From an uncultured Alphaproteobacteria bacterium (GTDB lineage Bacteria > Pseudomonadota > Alphaproteobacteria > Caulobacterales > Hyphomonadaceae): DNA of 40,879 bases. Under the pieces are notes generated by a model, which was not told the DNA's origin, did not search any database, and worked only from the letters and a program-made list of their open reading frames with translations. The stretch spans positions 1 to 40,879 of the forward strand of contig CAIKWZ010000035.1 of NCBI GenBank assembly GCA_903831255.1, written 5' to 3'. Numbering within the stretch: position 1 is the first letter of the stretch; each line of letters opens with the position of its first letter. Made by a program: the position numbers and the translations under genes. Shown one piece after another: positions 1 to 8,812 of the stretch.

Positions 1-48
1 CGCGGCATGATCGCCAAGGTTGCCCATCTTGTGGAAGTAGTCGACTAA
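1..48 (+). CDS. rpmD: 50S ribosomal protein L30, C-terminal end (partial)
   Basis: The first 15 codons of the window, followed by TAA, read RGMIAKVAHLVEVVD. This matches the conserved end of bacterial L30 (a GMI.KV.HLVEV pattern). L30 normally lies directly before L15 in the spc operon, and L15 follows here 57 bp later. The rest of the gene lies left of the window. The fragment is very short, so the call rests on the motif and on synteny. Confidence 0.85.
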   Translation, partial: RGMIAKVAHLVEVVD

Positions 49-105
49 GAGGGCGCAAGCCCATGCGGGCGGGGCCGGTCCCCGTCCTGCGATCCGGAGC
101 GTGAC

Positions 106-582
106 ATGAAACTGAACCAGATTGCCGACAAACCCGGCGCCCGCAAGACGCGCACGCGTCTCGGGATCGGCGTGGGCTCCGGCAAGGGCAAGACCGGCGG
201 ACGCGGCGTGAAGGGTCAGAAGGCCCGTCGCGGCGTGGCCATTAACGGCTTCGAAGGCGGTCAGATGCCGATCTACATGCGTCTGCCGAAGCGGGGCTTC
301 ACTCAGCCGAACGCTTCGACCTACGCCTGGGTCAATATCGGTCGCATCGAAGCGGCGATCAAAGCCGGCAAGCTGGACGCCAGCAAGCCAGTGGACGCCG
401 AGGCGCTGATGCGCGCGGGTCTTGTCCGTCGCGCTCGCGACGGCGTTCGTCTCCTCGCAAAGGGTAAAATCACCTCGCGTGTCGAGCTCGTTGTTGCAGG
501 CGCGTCGAAGGCGGCGGTCGCTGCGGTCGAGGCGGCTGGCGGCAAGGTGACCTTGCCGGCGGCTCAGGAAGCGGCGGAGTAG
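106..582 (+). CDS. rplO: 50S ribosomal protein L15
   Basis: A 158-residue protein of the large ribosomal subunit, late in assembly, contacting 23S rRNA. The N-terminus [14 protein letters not shown] followed by a Gly/Lys/Arg-rich loop ([20 protein letters not shown], about residues 20-40) and the FEGGQMP motif is diagnostic of L15. Length is normal for the family (about 145-160). It sits between rpmD and secY as in nearly all bacteria and should be co-transcribed with them. The C-terminal third is Ala-rich, as in other alphaproteobacterial L15. A strongly base-paired spacer separates it from secY. The identification is secure. Confidence 0.98.
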   Translation: MKLNQIADKPGARKTRTRLGIGVGSGKGKTGGRGVKGQKARRGVAINGFEGGQMPIYMRLPKRGFTQPNASTYAWVNIGRIEAAIKAGKLDASKPVDAEALMRAGLVRRARDGVRLLAKGKITSRVELVVAGASKAAVAAVEAAGGKVTLPAAQEAAE

Positions 583-592
583 ACCCGGAGGG

Positions 593-632
593 GGAGGCTC
601 AGGGAGCCGGCAGGCCGGCTCCGGGCGCCTCC
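593..632 (+). other. Nested inverted repeat between rplO and secY
   Basis: An inner perfect 8-bp stem GGAGCCGG (603-610) and CCGGCTCC (615-622) closes a CAGG tetraloop. An outer pair GGAGGC (593-598) and GCCTCC (627-632) encloses it. No T-tract follows, so a simple intrinsic terminator is unlikely. A role in mRNA processing, stability or attenuation before secY is inference. Confidence 0.55.
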
Positions 633-669
633 AGCGTATGGCCGGGTGGACGATTAGGAGATCGGGTCA

Positions 670-2037
670 ATGGTGTCTGCGGCCGAACAGCTTGCGCGAA
701 ACATCAACTTCTCGACCTTCGGCAAGGCCAAGGAGCTCCAGGCGCGGATCTGGTTCACCCTGGGCGCTCTGATCGTCTATCGCCTTGGAACGCATATTCC
801 CGTGCCGGGCGTGGATCCTGTGCAGTTCGCCGCCTCGTTCGGCGCCGCCTCCCAGGGCATTCTTGGAATGTGGAACATGTTCTCCGGCGGCGCCGTGGAA
901 CGGATGGCGATCTTCGCCCTCAACGTGATGCCCTATATCTCGGCCTCGATCATCGTTCAGATCCTGACCACAGCGGTTCCAGCCCTCGAGCGCCTGAAGA
1001 AGGAAGGCGAGGCCGGCCGCAAGCAGCTGAACCAGTACACCCGTTACCTGACCGTTATTCTCGCCATCGCTCAGTCCTCGGCCACGGCCATGGCGCTGAA
1101 CGCGGTTGATCCTGCGACAGGCGCGTCCCTGGCGGTTGACCCGGGTCCTTATTTCCTGGCCTCGACCATCATCACCCTCGTCGGCGGCACGATCTTCCTC
1201 ATGTGGCTGGGCGAGCAGATCACGGCCCGCGGCGTTGGCAACGGTATCTCTCTGATTATTTTCGCAGGCATCGTTGCGGAACTGCCGCGCTACGCCTTCC
1301 AGTCTCTGGCGCAGACCCGTGAGGGCAGCCTTCCGATCATGGCGCTGCTGGCGGTGATCGCCCTCAGCGTGGCGCTTATCGTGTTCATCGTGTTCGTCGA
1401 GCGTTCGCAGCGCCGTCTGCTGATCCAGTATCCCAAGCGTCAGCAGGGCAACCGGATGATCGGCGGGGAGAGCTCCTTCCTGCCCCTCAAGATCAACACC
1501 CCGGGCGTGATCCCGCCTATCTTCGCCTCGTCCCTGCTCCTGCTCCCCAATATGTTCGCCGGATTGTCGACGGCGACGGGCGCTGAGTCCGGAGGCTGGT
1601 GGGCGTCGACCCTTCAGTTCATCCAGGCCTATCTGGGGAATGGGCAGCCGCTGTTCATCATTGTCTATGCGATCCTGATCATCTTCTTCTGCTTCTTCTA
1701 CACCTCGATCGTGTTCAATCCGGACGAGACGGCGGAGAACCTTCGCAAGTATGGCGGGTTCATTCCTGGCTACAGACCCGGCAAGAGAACGGCCGAGCAC
1801 CTCGATTACGTTCTGACGCGTCTGACGGTGATCGGGGCGGCTTACATCACGGCCGTCTGCGTTCTTCCGGAGGTCCTGCGCGGACAGTTCAACGGCATGT
1901 TCTATATCGGCGGCACGTCGATCCTGATCGTGGTCTCAGTGACCATGGATACCGTCGCCCAGATCCAGTCGCACCTGATCGGTCACCAGTATGAGGGGAT
2001 GATCAAGAGGTCGCGCCTCGGGGGACGGCGGAAATGA
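670..2037 (+). CDS. secY: Protein translocase subunit SecY
   Basis: The 455-residue channel subunit of the SecYEG inner-membrane translocon, which passes unfolded Sec substrates across or into the membrane. The N-terminal IWFTLGALIVYRLGTHIPVPG segment, the Ser/Gly plug region, about ten hydrophobic segments, and the conserved cytoplasmic loops (YPKRQQGNRMIGG near residue 255 and GGFIPGYRPGKRTAEHLD near 360) identify SecY. Length is typical (430-460). ATG 670 follows an AGGAG-like sequence in the spacer at 657-660. The last four bases overlap the adk start (ATGA), which indicates translational coupling. No abnormality was seen. Confidence 0.98.
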   Translation: MVSAAEQLARNINFSTFGKAKELQARIWFTLGALIVYRLGTHIPVPGVDPVQFAASFGAASQGILGMWNMFSGGAVERMAIFALNVMPYISASIIVQILTTAVPALERLKKEGEAGRKQLNQYTRYLTVILAIAQSSATAMALNAVDPATGASLAVDPGPYFLASTIITLVGGTIFLMWLGEQITARGVGNGISLIIFAGIVAELPRYAFQSLAQTREGSLPIMALLAVIALSVALIVFIVFVERSQRRLLIQYPKRQQGNRMIGGESSFLPLKINTPGVIPPIFASSLLLLPNMFAGLSTATGAESGGWWASTLQFIQAYLGNGQPLFIIVYAILIIFFCFFYTSIVFNPDETAENLRKYGGFIPGYRPGKRTAEHLDYVLTRLTVIGAAYITAVCVLPEVLRGQFNGMFYIGGTSILIVVSVTMDTVAQIQSHLIGHQYEGMIKRSRLGGRRK

Positions 2038-2621
2038 ACCTGATTCTGTTCGGACCGCCTGCCGCCGGCAAGGGGACTCAGGCCAAGAAGCTGGTCTCCG
2101 AGCGGGGCTTTATCCAGCTTTCGACGGGAGACATGCTCCGCGCCGCGCGCTCGTCAGGCACCGACCTCGGGCGCCGGGTGGCCGGCATCATGGATTCGGG
2201 CGGACTGGTCTCGGATGAGGTCGTTATCGCCCTGATCGAGGAGCAGCTTCAGCTCAATCCCGGAGCGGCTGGCTTTATCTTCGACGGGTTCCCGCGGACG
2301 CTCGCCCAGGCTCAGGCGCTCGATGAGATGCTCGCCGGAAGGGGAATGAAGGTTGATTCGGTCATTCGTCTGAAGGTCGACGAGGAGGCCCTGATCGGAC
2401 GGATCGAACGTCGATTCGCTGAGGAAGGCCGGCCTGACGACAATCCTGAGGCGTTTCGCAAGCGCCTGACAGCTTACAACAGTCAGACAGCGCCTCTCCT
2501 GCCGGTCTACGCCGAACAGGGAAAGCTGAACGAAATCGACGGAATGCAGGATGTACAGGCCGTATCCGCAGCGATCGCGCGGATCCTCGATGCAGCGGGA
2601 TCACGGGCGACGGCGGGATGA
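2034..2621 (+). CDS. adk: Adenylate kinase, short LID-less type
   Basis: Interconverts ATP + AMP and 2 ADP in the cytoplasm. The P-loop GPPAAGKGT (residues 7-15), the AMP-binding segment STGDMLRAA, the core segment FDGFPRT and the IERR motif are all present. At 195 residues it is the short form: after RIERRF the sequence goes straight to RPDDN.EAFRKRL, without the roughly 30-residue zinc or LID insertion of the E. coli type. Short forms are common in alphaproteobacteria. It overlaps secY by 4 bp, so its translation is probably coupled to secY. No terminator is evident after it before the next promoter. Confidence 0.97.
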   Translation: MNLILFGPPAAGKGTQAKKLVSERGFIQLSTGDMLRAARSSGTDLGRRVAGIMDSGGLVSDEVVIALIEEQLQLNPGAAGFIFDGFPRTLAQAQALDEMLAGRGMKVDSVIRLKVDEEALIGRIERRFAEEGRPDDNPEAFRKRLTAYNSQTAPLLPVYAEQGKLNEIDGMQDVQAVSAAIARILDAAGSRATAG

Positions 2622-2641
2622 GGGCAGGGATAAATAAGCGG

Positions 2642-2669
2642 TTGACGGAGAGGGCGCGCATTCTATAAG
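2642..2669 (+). promoter_or_regulatory. Predicted sigma-70 promoter of the rpsM-rpsK-rpoA-rplQ unit
   Basis: A -35 hexamer TTGACG (2642-2647) and a -10 hexamer TATAAG (2664-2669) are separated by 16 bp. They lie in the 194-bp gap between adk and rpsM, the largest gap in the ribosomal cluster, where a new transcription unit (the alpha operon) would begin. Each hexamer differs from consensus at one base. The start site would fall near 2676, giving a leader of about 140 nt. Confidence 0.6.
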
Positions 2670-2700
2670 TAGCCGCTTCCGCGACGGGCCAGGGCTTCGC

Positions 2701-2720
2701 CGCGGCGCTTTTGCGTCGCG
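2701..2720 (+). promoter_or_regulatory. Leader hairpin upstream of rpsM
   Basis: CGCGGCGC (2701-2708), a TTTT loop (2709-2712) and GCGTCGCG (2713-2720) form an 8-bp stem with one G-T wobble, inside the predicted leader of the alpha operon. In E. coli this leader is bound by S4 for autogenous control. Here rpsD is absent from the operon, so S4 control is not implied. A regulatory role is inference only. Confidence 0.4.
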
Positions 2721-2815
2721 GGCGCGGGCGTCGTCGATATGAGATTTACGGGTTCGGCCTTCGGGTCGGACGAAACAGCCGGTCTTAAGCCATCGGCGGA
2801 CTTCAGGAGGGGCAA

Positions 2816-3184
2816 TTGGCCCGTATTGCAGGCGTCAACATTCCCACGGCCAAGCGCGTCCAGATCGCGCTGACCTACATCCACGGGATCGGACCGGCGA
2901 AAGCCAGGGAGATCTGTGAGAAGGTCGGCATCGAGGACTCCCGTCGTGTTAACCAGCTTTCGGACTCCGAAGTTCTTCGGATCCGTGAGGCGATTGACGC
3001 CGATTACGTGGTCGAGGGCGACCTCCGGCGTGAAACCGCCATGAATATCAAGCGTCTGATGGATCTGGGCTGCTATCGGGGCCTGCGCCACCGGCGCGGT
3101 CTGCCGGTTCGCGGACAGAGGACGCATACCAACGCGCGTACGCGCAAAGGCCCGGCGAAGGCGATCGCCGGCAAGAAGAAATAA
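2816..3184 (+). CDS. rpsM: 30S ribosomal protein S13
   Basis: A 122-residue small-subunit head protein that contacts the P-site tRNA and intersubunit bridges. [32 protein letters not shown] (helix-hairpin-helix) and the basic C-terminus with [19 protein letters not shown] and a final KKK are the S13 hallmarks. The start codon is TTG at 2816, preceded by a perfect AGGAGG at 2805-2810 with 5-nt spacing. The residue order only fits S13 from this codon, so the non-ATG start is well supported. It is the first gene of the rpsM-rpsK-rpoA-rplQ unit. Confidence 0.97.
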   Translation: MARIAGVNIPTAKRVQIALTYIHGIGPAKAREICEKVGIEDSRRVNQLSDSEVLRIREAIDADYVVEGDLRRETAMNIKRLMDLGCYRGLRHRRGLPVRGQRTHTNARTRKGPAKAIAGKKK

Positions 3185-3202
3185 GGCGGAGGACACCGAT
3201 AG

Positions 3203-3592
3203 ATGGCTCGCGAAGCGACCCGGGTTAAGAAGCGCGAACGCAAGAACATTGTGTCCGGCGTGGCGCATGTGAACGCCAGCTTCAACAACACCATCATCAC
3301 CATCACCGACGCGCAGGGAAATGCGATTTCCTGGTCGTCGGCGGGATCGATGGGATTCAAAGGCTCCAGAAAGTCGACCCCGTACGCCGCTCAGGTGGCG
3401 GCCGAGGACGCTGGCCGCAAGGCTCAGGAGCACGGAATGAAGACGCTCGAGGTTCTCGTTTATGGTCCGGGCTCCGGTCGCGAGTCGGCTCTGCGGGCGC
3501 TCCAGGCCGTTGGATTCTCGGTGACCACGATTCACGACACCACGTCCGTTCCCCACAATGGCTGCCGTCCGCCCAAGCGCCGCCGCGTGTGA
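3203..3592 (+). CDS. rpsK: 30S ribosomal protein S11
   Basis: A 129-residue platform protein of the small subunit near the mRNA exit. The [14 protein letters not shown] motif, the [19 protein letters not shown] segment and the C-terminal [20 protein letters not shown] are diagnostic S11 signatures. Length matches the family (about 129). It lies 18 bp after rpsM and 51 bp before the chosen rpoA start, in the conserved alpha-operon order but without rpsD. Nothing is unusual. Confidence 0.98.
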   Translation: MAREATRVKKRERKNIVSGVAHVNASFNNTIITITDAQGNAISWSSAGSMGFKGSRKSTPYAAQVAAEDAGRKAQEHGMKTLEVLVYGPGSGRESALRALQAVGFSVTTIHDTTSVPHNGCRPPKRRRV

Positions 3593-3643
3593 TTGTTCCA
3601 AGCCGCGTTCGGGTTAGACAACAAGTCTGAAAGGCCACAAGCC

Positions 3644-4681
3644 ATGGCGACATCCGCCGCTTCGGTTAACGACAAGAACTGGAAAGACCTGATCCGCCCC
3701 AATCGTCCGGTGGTGGAGCACGATCACGACCCTCAGCGCCGGGCGAAGCTCATCGTTGAGCCGCTTGAGCGCGGGTTCGGGACCACGCTCGGCAACGCTC
3801 TGCGCCGCGTTTTGCTGTCCTCTCTTCAGGGCGCAGCGATCACGGGCGTCCAGATTGACGGCGTGGTGCATGAATTCTCCTCTATCCCTGGCGTCCGCGA
3901 GGATGTCACCGACATCGTGCTCAACCTGAAGCGGGTTGCGATCCGCATGGTCTCGGAGACCCCCAAGCGCGTGACGCTCCGGGCGAGCGGCGCGGGCGTC
4001 GTGCGCGCCGGGCAGATCGAGGCGTCAGGCGATATCGAGATCCTCAACCCCGACCACGTCATCTGCACGCTGGATGAGGGAGCTGAGGTCCGCATGGAGT
4101 TCACGGTGGCGACGGGCAAGGGATACGTTCCTGCCGACCGCAACCGTCCGGAAGACGCGCCGCTGGGGTTCATTCCCGTGGACTCGATCTTCTCACCTGT
4201 CGAGCGCGTCGGGGTTTTTGTTGAAGACACCCGCGCCGGCCAGGTTCTCGATTTTGATAAGCTGACCCTGGACGTGCAGACGGACGGGTCCGTGTCTCCT
4301 GAGAATGCCGTCGCCTATGCGGCTCGTATCCTTCAGGATCAGCTCCAGCTTCTGATCACCTTCGACGAGCCGGTGGCGGCCTCTGCTGCGGCCGATGAGC
4401 CCGACCTTGGCTTCAATCCGGTGTTGCTCAAGAAGGTTGATGAACTTGAACTGTCCGTGCGTTCGGCGAACTGCCTGCGTAACGACAACATTGTTTATAT
4501 CGGCGACCTGATCCAGAAGTCCGAGGCGGAAATGCTCCGCACCCCGAACTTCGGCCGCAAGTCTCTGAATGAGATCAAGGAAGTTCTCGCCGGCATGGGT
4601 CTCCATCTCGGCATGGAGGTTGCTCAGTGGCCGCCGGAGAACATCGAAGATCTCGCCAAGAAGTACGAAGACCACGCTTAA
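3644..4681 (+). CDS. rpoA: DNA-directed RNA polymerase alpha subunit
   Basis: A 345-residue alpha subunit whose N-terminal domain dimerises to nucleate RNA polymerase assembly. Its C-terminal domain binds UP elements and activators. The N-terminal domain shows [29 protein letters not shown] (about residues 40-70). The C-terminal domain is recognisable from [15 protein letters not shown] and [25 protein letters not shown]. The frame stays open upstream to 3593, but ATG 3644 gives the expected N-terminus and length, so the 17-codon extension was rejected. A 6-bp hairpin lies between it and rplQ. Confidence 0.97.
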   Translation: MATSAASVNDKNWKDLIRPNRPVVEHDHDPQRRAKLIVEPLERGFGTTLGNALRRVLLSSLQGAAITGVQIDGVVHEFSSIPGVREDVTDIVLNLKRVAIRMVSETPKRVTLRASGAGVVRAGQIEASGDIEILNPDHVICTLDEGAEVRMEFTVATGKGYVPADRNRPEDAPLGFIPVDSIFSPVERVGVFVEDTRAGQVLDFDKLTLDVQTDGSVSPENAVAYAARILQDQLQLLITFDEPVAASAAADEPDLGFNPVLLKKVDELELSVRSANCLRNDNIVYIGDLIQKSEAEMLRTPNFGRKSLNEIKEVLAGMGLHLGMEVAQWPPENIEDLAKKYEDHA

Positions 4682-4690
4682 TCAAGGAGC

Positions 4691-4707
4691 GGCCCCGGTG
4701 AGGGGCC
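4691..4707 (+). other. Small hairpin in the rpoA-rplQ spacer
   Basis: GGCCCC (4691-4696), a GGTGA loop (4697-4701) and GGGGCC (4702-4707) form a perfect 6-bp stem in the 36-bp gap, ending 10 nt before the rplQ start codon. It overlaps the region where the rplQ ribosome-binding site should be. It could modulate rplQ translation, but that is inference. Confidence 0.35.
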
Positions 4708-4717
4708 GGCAATCGTC

Positions 4718-5140
4718 ATGCGCCACGGCTTTGCGCTTCGCAAACTCAATCGAACCCACGAGCATCGTAAGGCGATGTTCGCCAACATGGCCGGCGCTTT
4801 GATCCGTCATGAGCAGATCACGACGACCCTGCCCAAGGCCAAGGAGCTTCGCTCTGTGGTCGATAAGCTGATCACCCTCGGCAAGAAGGGCGATCTCGCA
4901 GCTCGCCGGCAGGCCGCGGCGGCGCTCAAGGAAGACGATCTGGTTCAGAAGCTGTTTTCCGTGCTTGGCGATCGCTACAAGGATCGTCAGGGCGGGTATA
5001 CGCGGGTTCTGAAGGCTGGTTTCCGTCATGGGGACAACGCGCCTCTCGCGGTGATCGAGCTTGTTGATCGTGACCCGGAGGCCAAGGGCGCTTCGGATCG
5101 CGAGCGTCTGGCCGCTCTGGCCGAGGCCGAAACCGCCTGA
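4718..5140 (+). CDS. rplQ: 50S ribosomal protein L17
   Basis: A 140-residue large-subunit protein near the peptide exit tunnel. [29 protein letters not shown], the [12 protein letters not shown] motif and the [26 protein letters not shown] block are classic L17. Length matches the long alphaproteobacterial version (about 137-142). It is the last gene of the alpha operon and is followed by a strong intrinsic terminator 27 bp after the stop codon. Confidence 0.98.
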   Translation: MRHGFALRKLNRTHEHRKAMFANMAGALIRHEQITTTLPKAKELRSVVDKLITLGKKGDLAARRQAAAALKEDDLVQKLFSVLGDRYKDRQGGYTRVLKAGFRHGDNAPLAVIELVDRDPEAKGASDRERLAALAEAETA

Positions 5141-5167
5141 TCGGGTGGGACATCGCCGAAAGAACAG

Positions 5168-5195
5168 GGCCGCCCTTCGGGGCGGTCTTTTTTTT
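5168..5195 (+). terminator. Rho-independent terminator of the alpha operon
   Basis: GGCCGCCC (5168-5175), a TTCG tetraloop (5176-5179) and GGGCGGTC (5180-5187) form an 8-bp GC-rich stem with one wobble, directly followed by eight Ts (5188-5195). It lies just after rplQ on the same strand. It is the clearest intrinsic terminator in the window. Confidence 0.93.
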
Positions 5196-5342
5196 GGCTA
5201 TGGGCCGGCGCGGGTCCCGGACGGCCTCATCGGCGCCTTGTTTGCGCCCGGATTCCTTCTTAGCTCCGGAGAGAGCCCGTGCGGGCGAAAGGCCGATAAA
5301 GGTCGAACGCCCGATCCGGATTGTCAAAATGAGGCCCAAGGC

Positions 5343-6836
5343 ATGAACCGACAGAATGTGCTCCTGGCTCTGGCCGCCTCGGTAACGACGGGCCTCGTCA
5401 TGCTTGCGGTCCCCGCCCTCGGTCAGCTGGCCGCGCCTCCCACGACCGCGCCTGTCTTCCCGCCCGCCGCCGAGAGCATCGTGCGTGAGGCGCCTCGAAG
5501 TCAGGCCGATCTGACCCAGTCCTTTGCTCCGGTCGTGCGTCAGACCGCTCCAGCCGTCGTCAATGTCTATTCGAGCGTCGTCGTCCAGCGCTCGAACTGT
5601 CCTTATGCGAACGATCCCTTCTATGCCCAGTTCTTCTGCCGGGGCGATACATCCTCGACCCGTGAGCGTGTCGAGAACTCGCTCGGCTCCGGAGTGATCG
5701 TCGGCGAAGAGGGGGTGATCGTCACCAACAACCACGTGGTGGAGGCGGGGGATCAGTTCCGGGTGGTTCTCTCCGACAGGCGGGAGTATCCCGCCTCTCT
5801 GGTCATGTCGGACGCCCGCTCGGATCTCGCAGTCCTTCGCATCGATGCGCCCGGCCTTTCCTTCCCGACGCTGGGGTTCGCCGACACCCGCACCATGCAG
5901 GTCGGAGATCTGGTGCTGGCGATCGGCAATCCGTTCGGCGTCGGGCAGACCGTCACCAGCGGCATCGTCTCGGCTCTGGCGAGAACCGACGTCGGCGTCT
6001 CCGATTACGCCTCCTTCATTCAGACCGACGCCTCGATCAACCCGGGCAATTCCGGAGGGGCCCTGGTCGACATGCGCGGCCGTCTGGTCGGCGTGAACAC
6101 GATGATCTTTTCCAAGGGCGGCGGCTCGAACGGGATCGGCTTTGCGATCCCCGCCGAGATGGTCAAGCGTGTCGTCGACGCCGCCGTCAACGGGGGAACC
6201 CTTGTGCGCCCCTGGATCGGCGCCAAGGGACAGAGCGTCGATTCGAGCGCCGCGGCGGCGCTCGGCCTTGATCGTCCCCAGGGCGTTCTGATCTCGGAGA
6301 TCTATCCGGGCGGCCCGGCGGCTCGCGCCGGCCTGAAAAAGGGTGATCTCGTCCTCTCCATCGACGGGCGCGAGGTCTTTGACGAGAAGGGGCTCAAATT
6401 CGTCGCGGCGACCAAGGCTGCAGGCGAGACCGTGTCGCTGACGGTGATGCGCGACGGGCGTCGCTCGACCCTGCAGATGAAGCTGGCGCCGCCCCCCGGC
6501 ACCACAGAGGCGGAGCTCAAGAGCATCGAGGGCCGAAATCCATTCTCCGGCGCTCAGGTCGCAGAGCTCTCTCCCGCCCTTGCCGAAGAGCTTGGCCTCG
6601 ATCCTTTCCGCTTCGAGAGCGGAATGCTGGTCTACCGTGTTCCGAGGGGGTCGATCGCCTCTCGCCTCGGCCTGCGGCCCGGCGATATCCTCCGTGAAGT
6701 GAACGGAGCGGTGATTCGCACGGCGCGGGATCTTGAGCTGTCGATCCAGAAGGCTCAGTCGGGCGGCGCATCGTCCATCTGGCGCCTTGCGATCGAACGC
6801 AATGGAGAGCGTATCGAGACATCGGTCCGCATCTGA
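5343..6836 (+). CDS. Do-type periplasmic serine endoprotease (DegP/DegQ family)
   Basis: A 497-residue envelope protease/chaperone for misfolded periplasmic proteins. A hydrophobic signal segment (about residues 5-28, possible cleavage after AVPALG) precedes a trypsin-like domain with His131 (NNHVV), Asp161 (SDLAVL) and Ser237 (NPGNSGG). Two PDZ domains follow (about 290-380 and 395-497), with GARAGLKKGD-type carboxylate-binding and exit motifs. ATG 5343 was chosen because it starts the signal peptide; the upstream open frame runs back through the terminator and rplQ and is spurious. Two cysteines (residues 86 and 99) lie in the loop before the catalytic His and could form a disulfide. The degP-rarA order is common in alphaproteobacteria. 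Confidence 0.95.
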   Translation: MNRQNVLLALAASVTTGLVMLAVPALGQLAAPPTTAPVFPPAAESIVREAPRSQADLTQSFAPVVRQTAPAVVNVYSSVVVQRSNCPYANDPFYAQFFCRGDTSSTRERVENSLGSGVIVGEEGVIVTNNHVVEAGDQFRVVLSDRREYPASLVMSDARSDLAVLRIDAPGLSFPTLGFADTRTMQVGDLVLAIGNPFGVGQTVTSGIVSALARTDVGVSDYASFIQTDASINPGNSGGALVDMRGRLVGVNTMIFSKGGGSNGIGFAIPAEMVKRVVDAAVNGGTLVRPWIGAKGQSVDSSAAAALGLDRPQGVLISEIYPGGPAARAGLKKGDLVLSIDGREVFDEKGLKFVAATKAAGETVSLTVMRDGRRSTLQMKLAPPPGTTEAELKSIEGRNPFSGAQVAELSPALAEELGLDPFRFESGMLVYRVPRGSIASRLGLRPGDILREVNGAVIRTARDLELSIQKAQSGGASSIWRLAIERNGERIETSVRI

Positions 6837-6879
6837 CGGCGCGACAGGACGCTCCCCGGTTGGAGGTTGGACAGGCTCG

Positions 6880-8220
6880 GTGAGCGATCTCTTTCCTCTT
6901 CCCTCCGAAGCGGCGCCGGGGCGCCCTCTGGCCGATCAGCTGAGGCCTGAGCGCATCGAGGATGTCGTCGGCCAGGATCATCTTCTGGGTCCGGACGGTC
7001 CCATCGGACGCATGCTCTCTCAGGGGCGCTTGTCGAGCCTCATCCTCTGGGGTCCCCCGGGGGTGGGCAAGACGACCATCGCGCGTCTCCTGGCCGGCCG
7101 CGCCGGTCTTGCCTTCGAGCAGCTCTCGGCGATCTTCTCCGGCGTCAAGGACCTGAGGGCCGTCTTCGAGCGCGCCGAGGCGCGTCGTTCGACCGGTCAG
7201 GGCACGGTGCTGTTCGTCGATGAGATCCATCGCTTCAACCGGGCCCAGCAGGACGGGTTTTTGCCCTTCGTCGAACGCGGCGTCGTCACTCTGATCGGCG
7301 CCACGACGGAAAATCCCAGCTTTGAACTCAACGGCGCTTTGCTCTCCCGGGCGAGGGTGATGGTGCTTCGGCGCCTGGATGAGACGGCCATGGAGACGCT
7401 CCTCGCGCGGGCTGAAGCGCGTCTCTCCCGGAAGGCGCCTCTGGATGCTGAGGCGCGGACGGCCCTTTGCGCGCTCGCCGACGGGGACGGGCGCTATTTT
7501 CTGAACCTTGTCGAGGATGTTCTCTCCTGGCGGCTCGACCAGCCTCTGGACGCGCCCGCCCTCCTCGCCGCCCTGCGCAGGCGCCAGCCCGCCTACGACA
7601 AGGACCGCGAGGAGCACTACAATCTGATTTCCGCTCTCCACAAATCGGTCCGCGGATCGGATCCCGACGCCGCTCTCTACTGGTTTGCGCGCATGCTCGA
7701 AGGAGGAGAAGATCCCCTCTTCATCGCCCGCAGGCTGGTGAGGATGGCGAGCGAGGATGTGGGCCTCGCTGACCCGACCTCGCTGATGATCTGCAATGAG
7801 GCGGCTGCCGCCTATGAGCGCCTGGGCTCTCCCGAAGGCGAGCTGGCTCTGGCCCATGCCGTGATCCACCTCGCGACCGCTCCAAAATCCAACGCCGCTT
7901 ATCGCGCCTATGGCGCAGCCCGCCAGGCGGCGCGCGAGACGGGATCGCTCCCGCCGCCGTCGCATATCCTCAATGCGCCGACCGCCATGATGAAGGACCT
8001 CGGCTACGGAGCCGGCTATGAGTACGACCATGACGCCGAAGGCGGTTTTTCCGGGCAGGCGTATTTTCCGGACGGCATGGCGCGACGGGAGTTTTACCGG
8101 CCCCGTGGGGCGGGGCGAGAGGCGCCGATCCGGGAAAAGCTTGAGGCCTGGGCGGCTTTGAGAGCTCGAAAGGCGGAAGGGGCTCCCCCGCCGGGAAAGC
8201 CAAAGCCTCGCGGGGGCTGA
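6880..8220 (+). CDS. rarA: Replication-associated recombination protein A (RarA/MgsA AAA+ ATPase)
   Basis: A 446-residue clamp-loader-like AAA+ ATPase that acts at stalled replication forks. Walker A GPPGVGKTT (about residues 58-66), Walker B LFVDEIHRFN (about 111-120), sensor 1 GATTENPSFE and the C-terminal YNLISALHKSVRGSDPDAALYW block define RarA/WRNIP1. The GTG at 6880 was chosen because it gives the expected N-terminus (SDLFP.....PLADQLRP); a GGAGG lies 13 nt upstream, which is long. A longer frame upstream overlaps degP. The 3' end of this gene is partly duplicated downstream in decayed form at 8556-8812. Confidence 0.93.
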   Translation: MSDLFPLPSEAAPGRPLADQLRPERIEDVVGQDHLLGPDGPIGRMLSQGRLSSLILWGPPGVGKTTIARLLAGRAGLAFEQLSAIFSGVKDLRAVFERAEARRSTGQGTVLFVDEIHRFNRAQQDGFLPFVERGVVTLIGATTENPSFELNGALLSRARVMVLRRLDETAMETLLARAEARLSRKAPLDAEARTALCALADGDGRYFLNLVEDVLSWRLDQPLDAPALLAALRRRQPAYDKDREEHYNLISALHKSVRGSDPDAALYWFARMLEGGEDPLFIARRLVRMASEDVGLADPTSLMICNEAAAAYERLGSPEGELALAHAVIHLATAPKSNAAYRAYGAARQAARETGSLPPPSHILNAPTAMMKDLGYGAGYEYDHDAEGGFSGQAYFPDGMARREFYRPRGAGREAPIREKLEAWAALRARKAEGAPPPGKPKPRGG

Positions 8221-8555
8221 CCTCCCTGACATAGGGGTCGGATCGACGTTTGCGTGAGCGTGCAGCCGTCCGCGGTCGTTCGATGGAGGATGAGGCGTGG
8301 TATAGTCGGCGTTCCGCGCGGGTCATCGATGAGCTCCCCCCCGGCAATCAGGCCGTCTGGATGCAAGAGAGGTTCTATCCGTTGTGCGGCGCCGCTTCGC
8401 CTCCCGCGCAGCGTGACGCGATCCGGCCGACTGCGGACGTCGACGAATAATCGTTCCCGGCATCAACCTGGTCTCAGAGCTGATGCGGCGATGGCCAGCC
8501 CCTGAGGCCGTGGCCTGGGTCGGCGAGCCGTTGATGGCAGGACGGTGTGTCACCA
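8221..8555. other. Spacer between rarA and the decayed rarA copy; no confident gene
   Basis: This stretch of about 335 bp contains no recognisable gene. A 55-codon forward frame from ATG 8283 to 8450 (MEDEAWYSRRS at its start) has no family I recognise and no clear ribosome-binding site. A TATAGT hexamer lies near 8300. Weak resemblance to the rarA interior may extend into 8460-8555, so part of it may be further decayed rarA sequence. Confidence 0.4.
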
Positions 8556-8812
8556 CCCTGAGACGGCCGGCTGGCTCCTCCCGTCTTCACAGATCCTCAA
8601 CGCGCTCTTCGACATGAAGGGCAGGTCTTTGTCGGAGACGGTTATGAGTATACCCGTGACCGACAGGGCGTATGTTCAAAGGCGCACCTTCGGGACCGCA
8701 TGGCGCGGCGGGACGCCGATCCGGGAAAGGCTTGAGGCATGAGCCGCTCTGAGACCCCGAAAGGCCGACGGCGCCCTCCCGCGCGGAGAGCTCAAACCCC
8801 GCGCCCGCCAAA
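8556..8812 (+). pseudogene. Decayed duplicate of the rarA 3' end
   Basis: This region aligns with the last roughly 90 codons of the adjacent intact rarA, in the same orientation. Matching stretches in order are ETAGWLLPSSQILNA (intact: ETGSLPPPSHILNA), GYEYTRDRQG (intact: GYEYDHDAEG), a DRMARRD piece (intact: DGMARRE), and TPIRERLEA (intact: APIREKLEA). The pieces lie in different frames, so at least two frameshifts and a deletion of about ten codons have occurred. The DNA similarity continues past the stop through the tail that encodes WAALRARKAEG in the intact gene. The copy cannot make a functional RarA C-terminus. It overlaps the upstream alternative start of the following synthase. Confidence 0.85.

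Noticed and set aside
667-1800. A 377-codon open frame antisense to secY, and many similar long antisense frames (2663-3601, 6517-8232, 16811-18079, 20825-21838)
   Set aside because: Each lies fully opposite a gene with clear family motifs, has Arg/Gly/His-rich low-complexity composition, and arises from GC-rich third positions of the real gene.
5061-5342. 94-codon upstream extension of the Do-type protease
   Set aside because: It runs back through the terminator and into rplQ and places the signal peptide internally.
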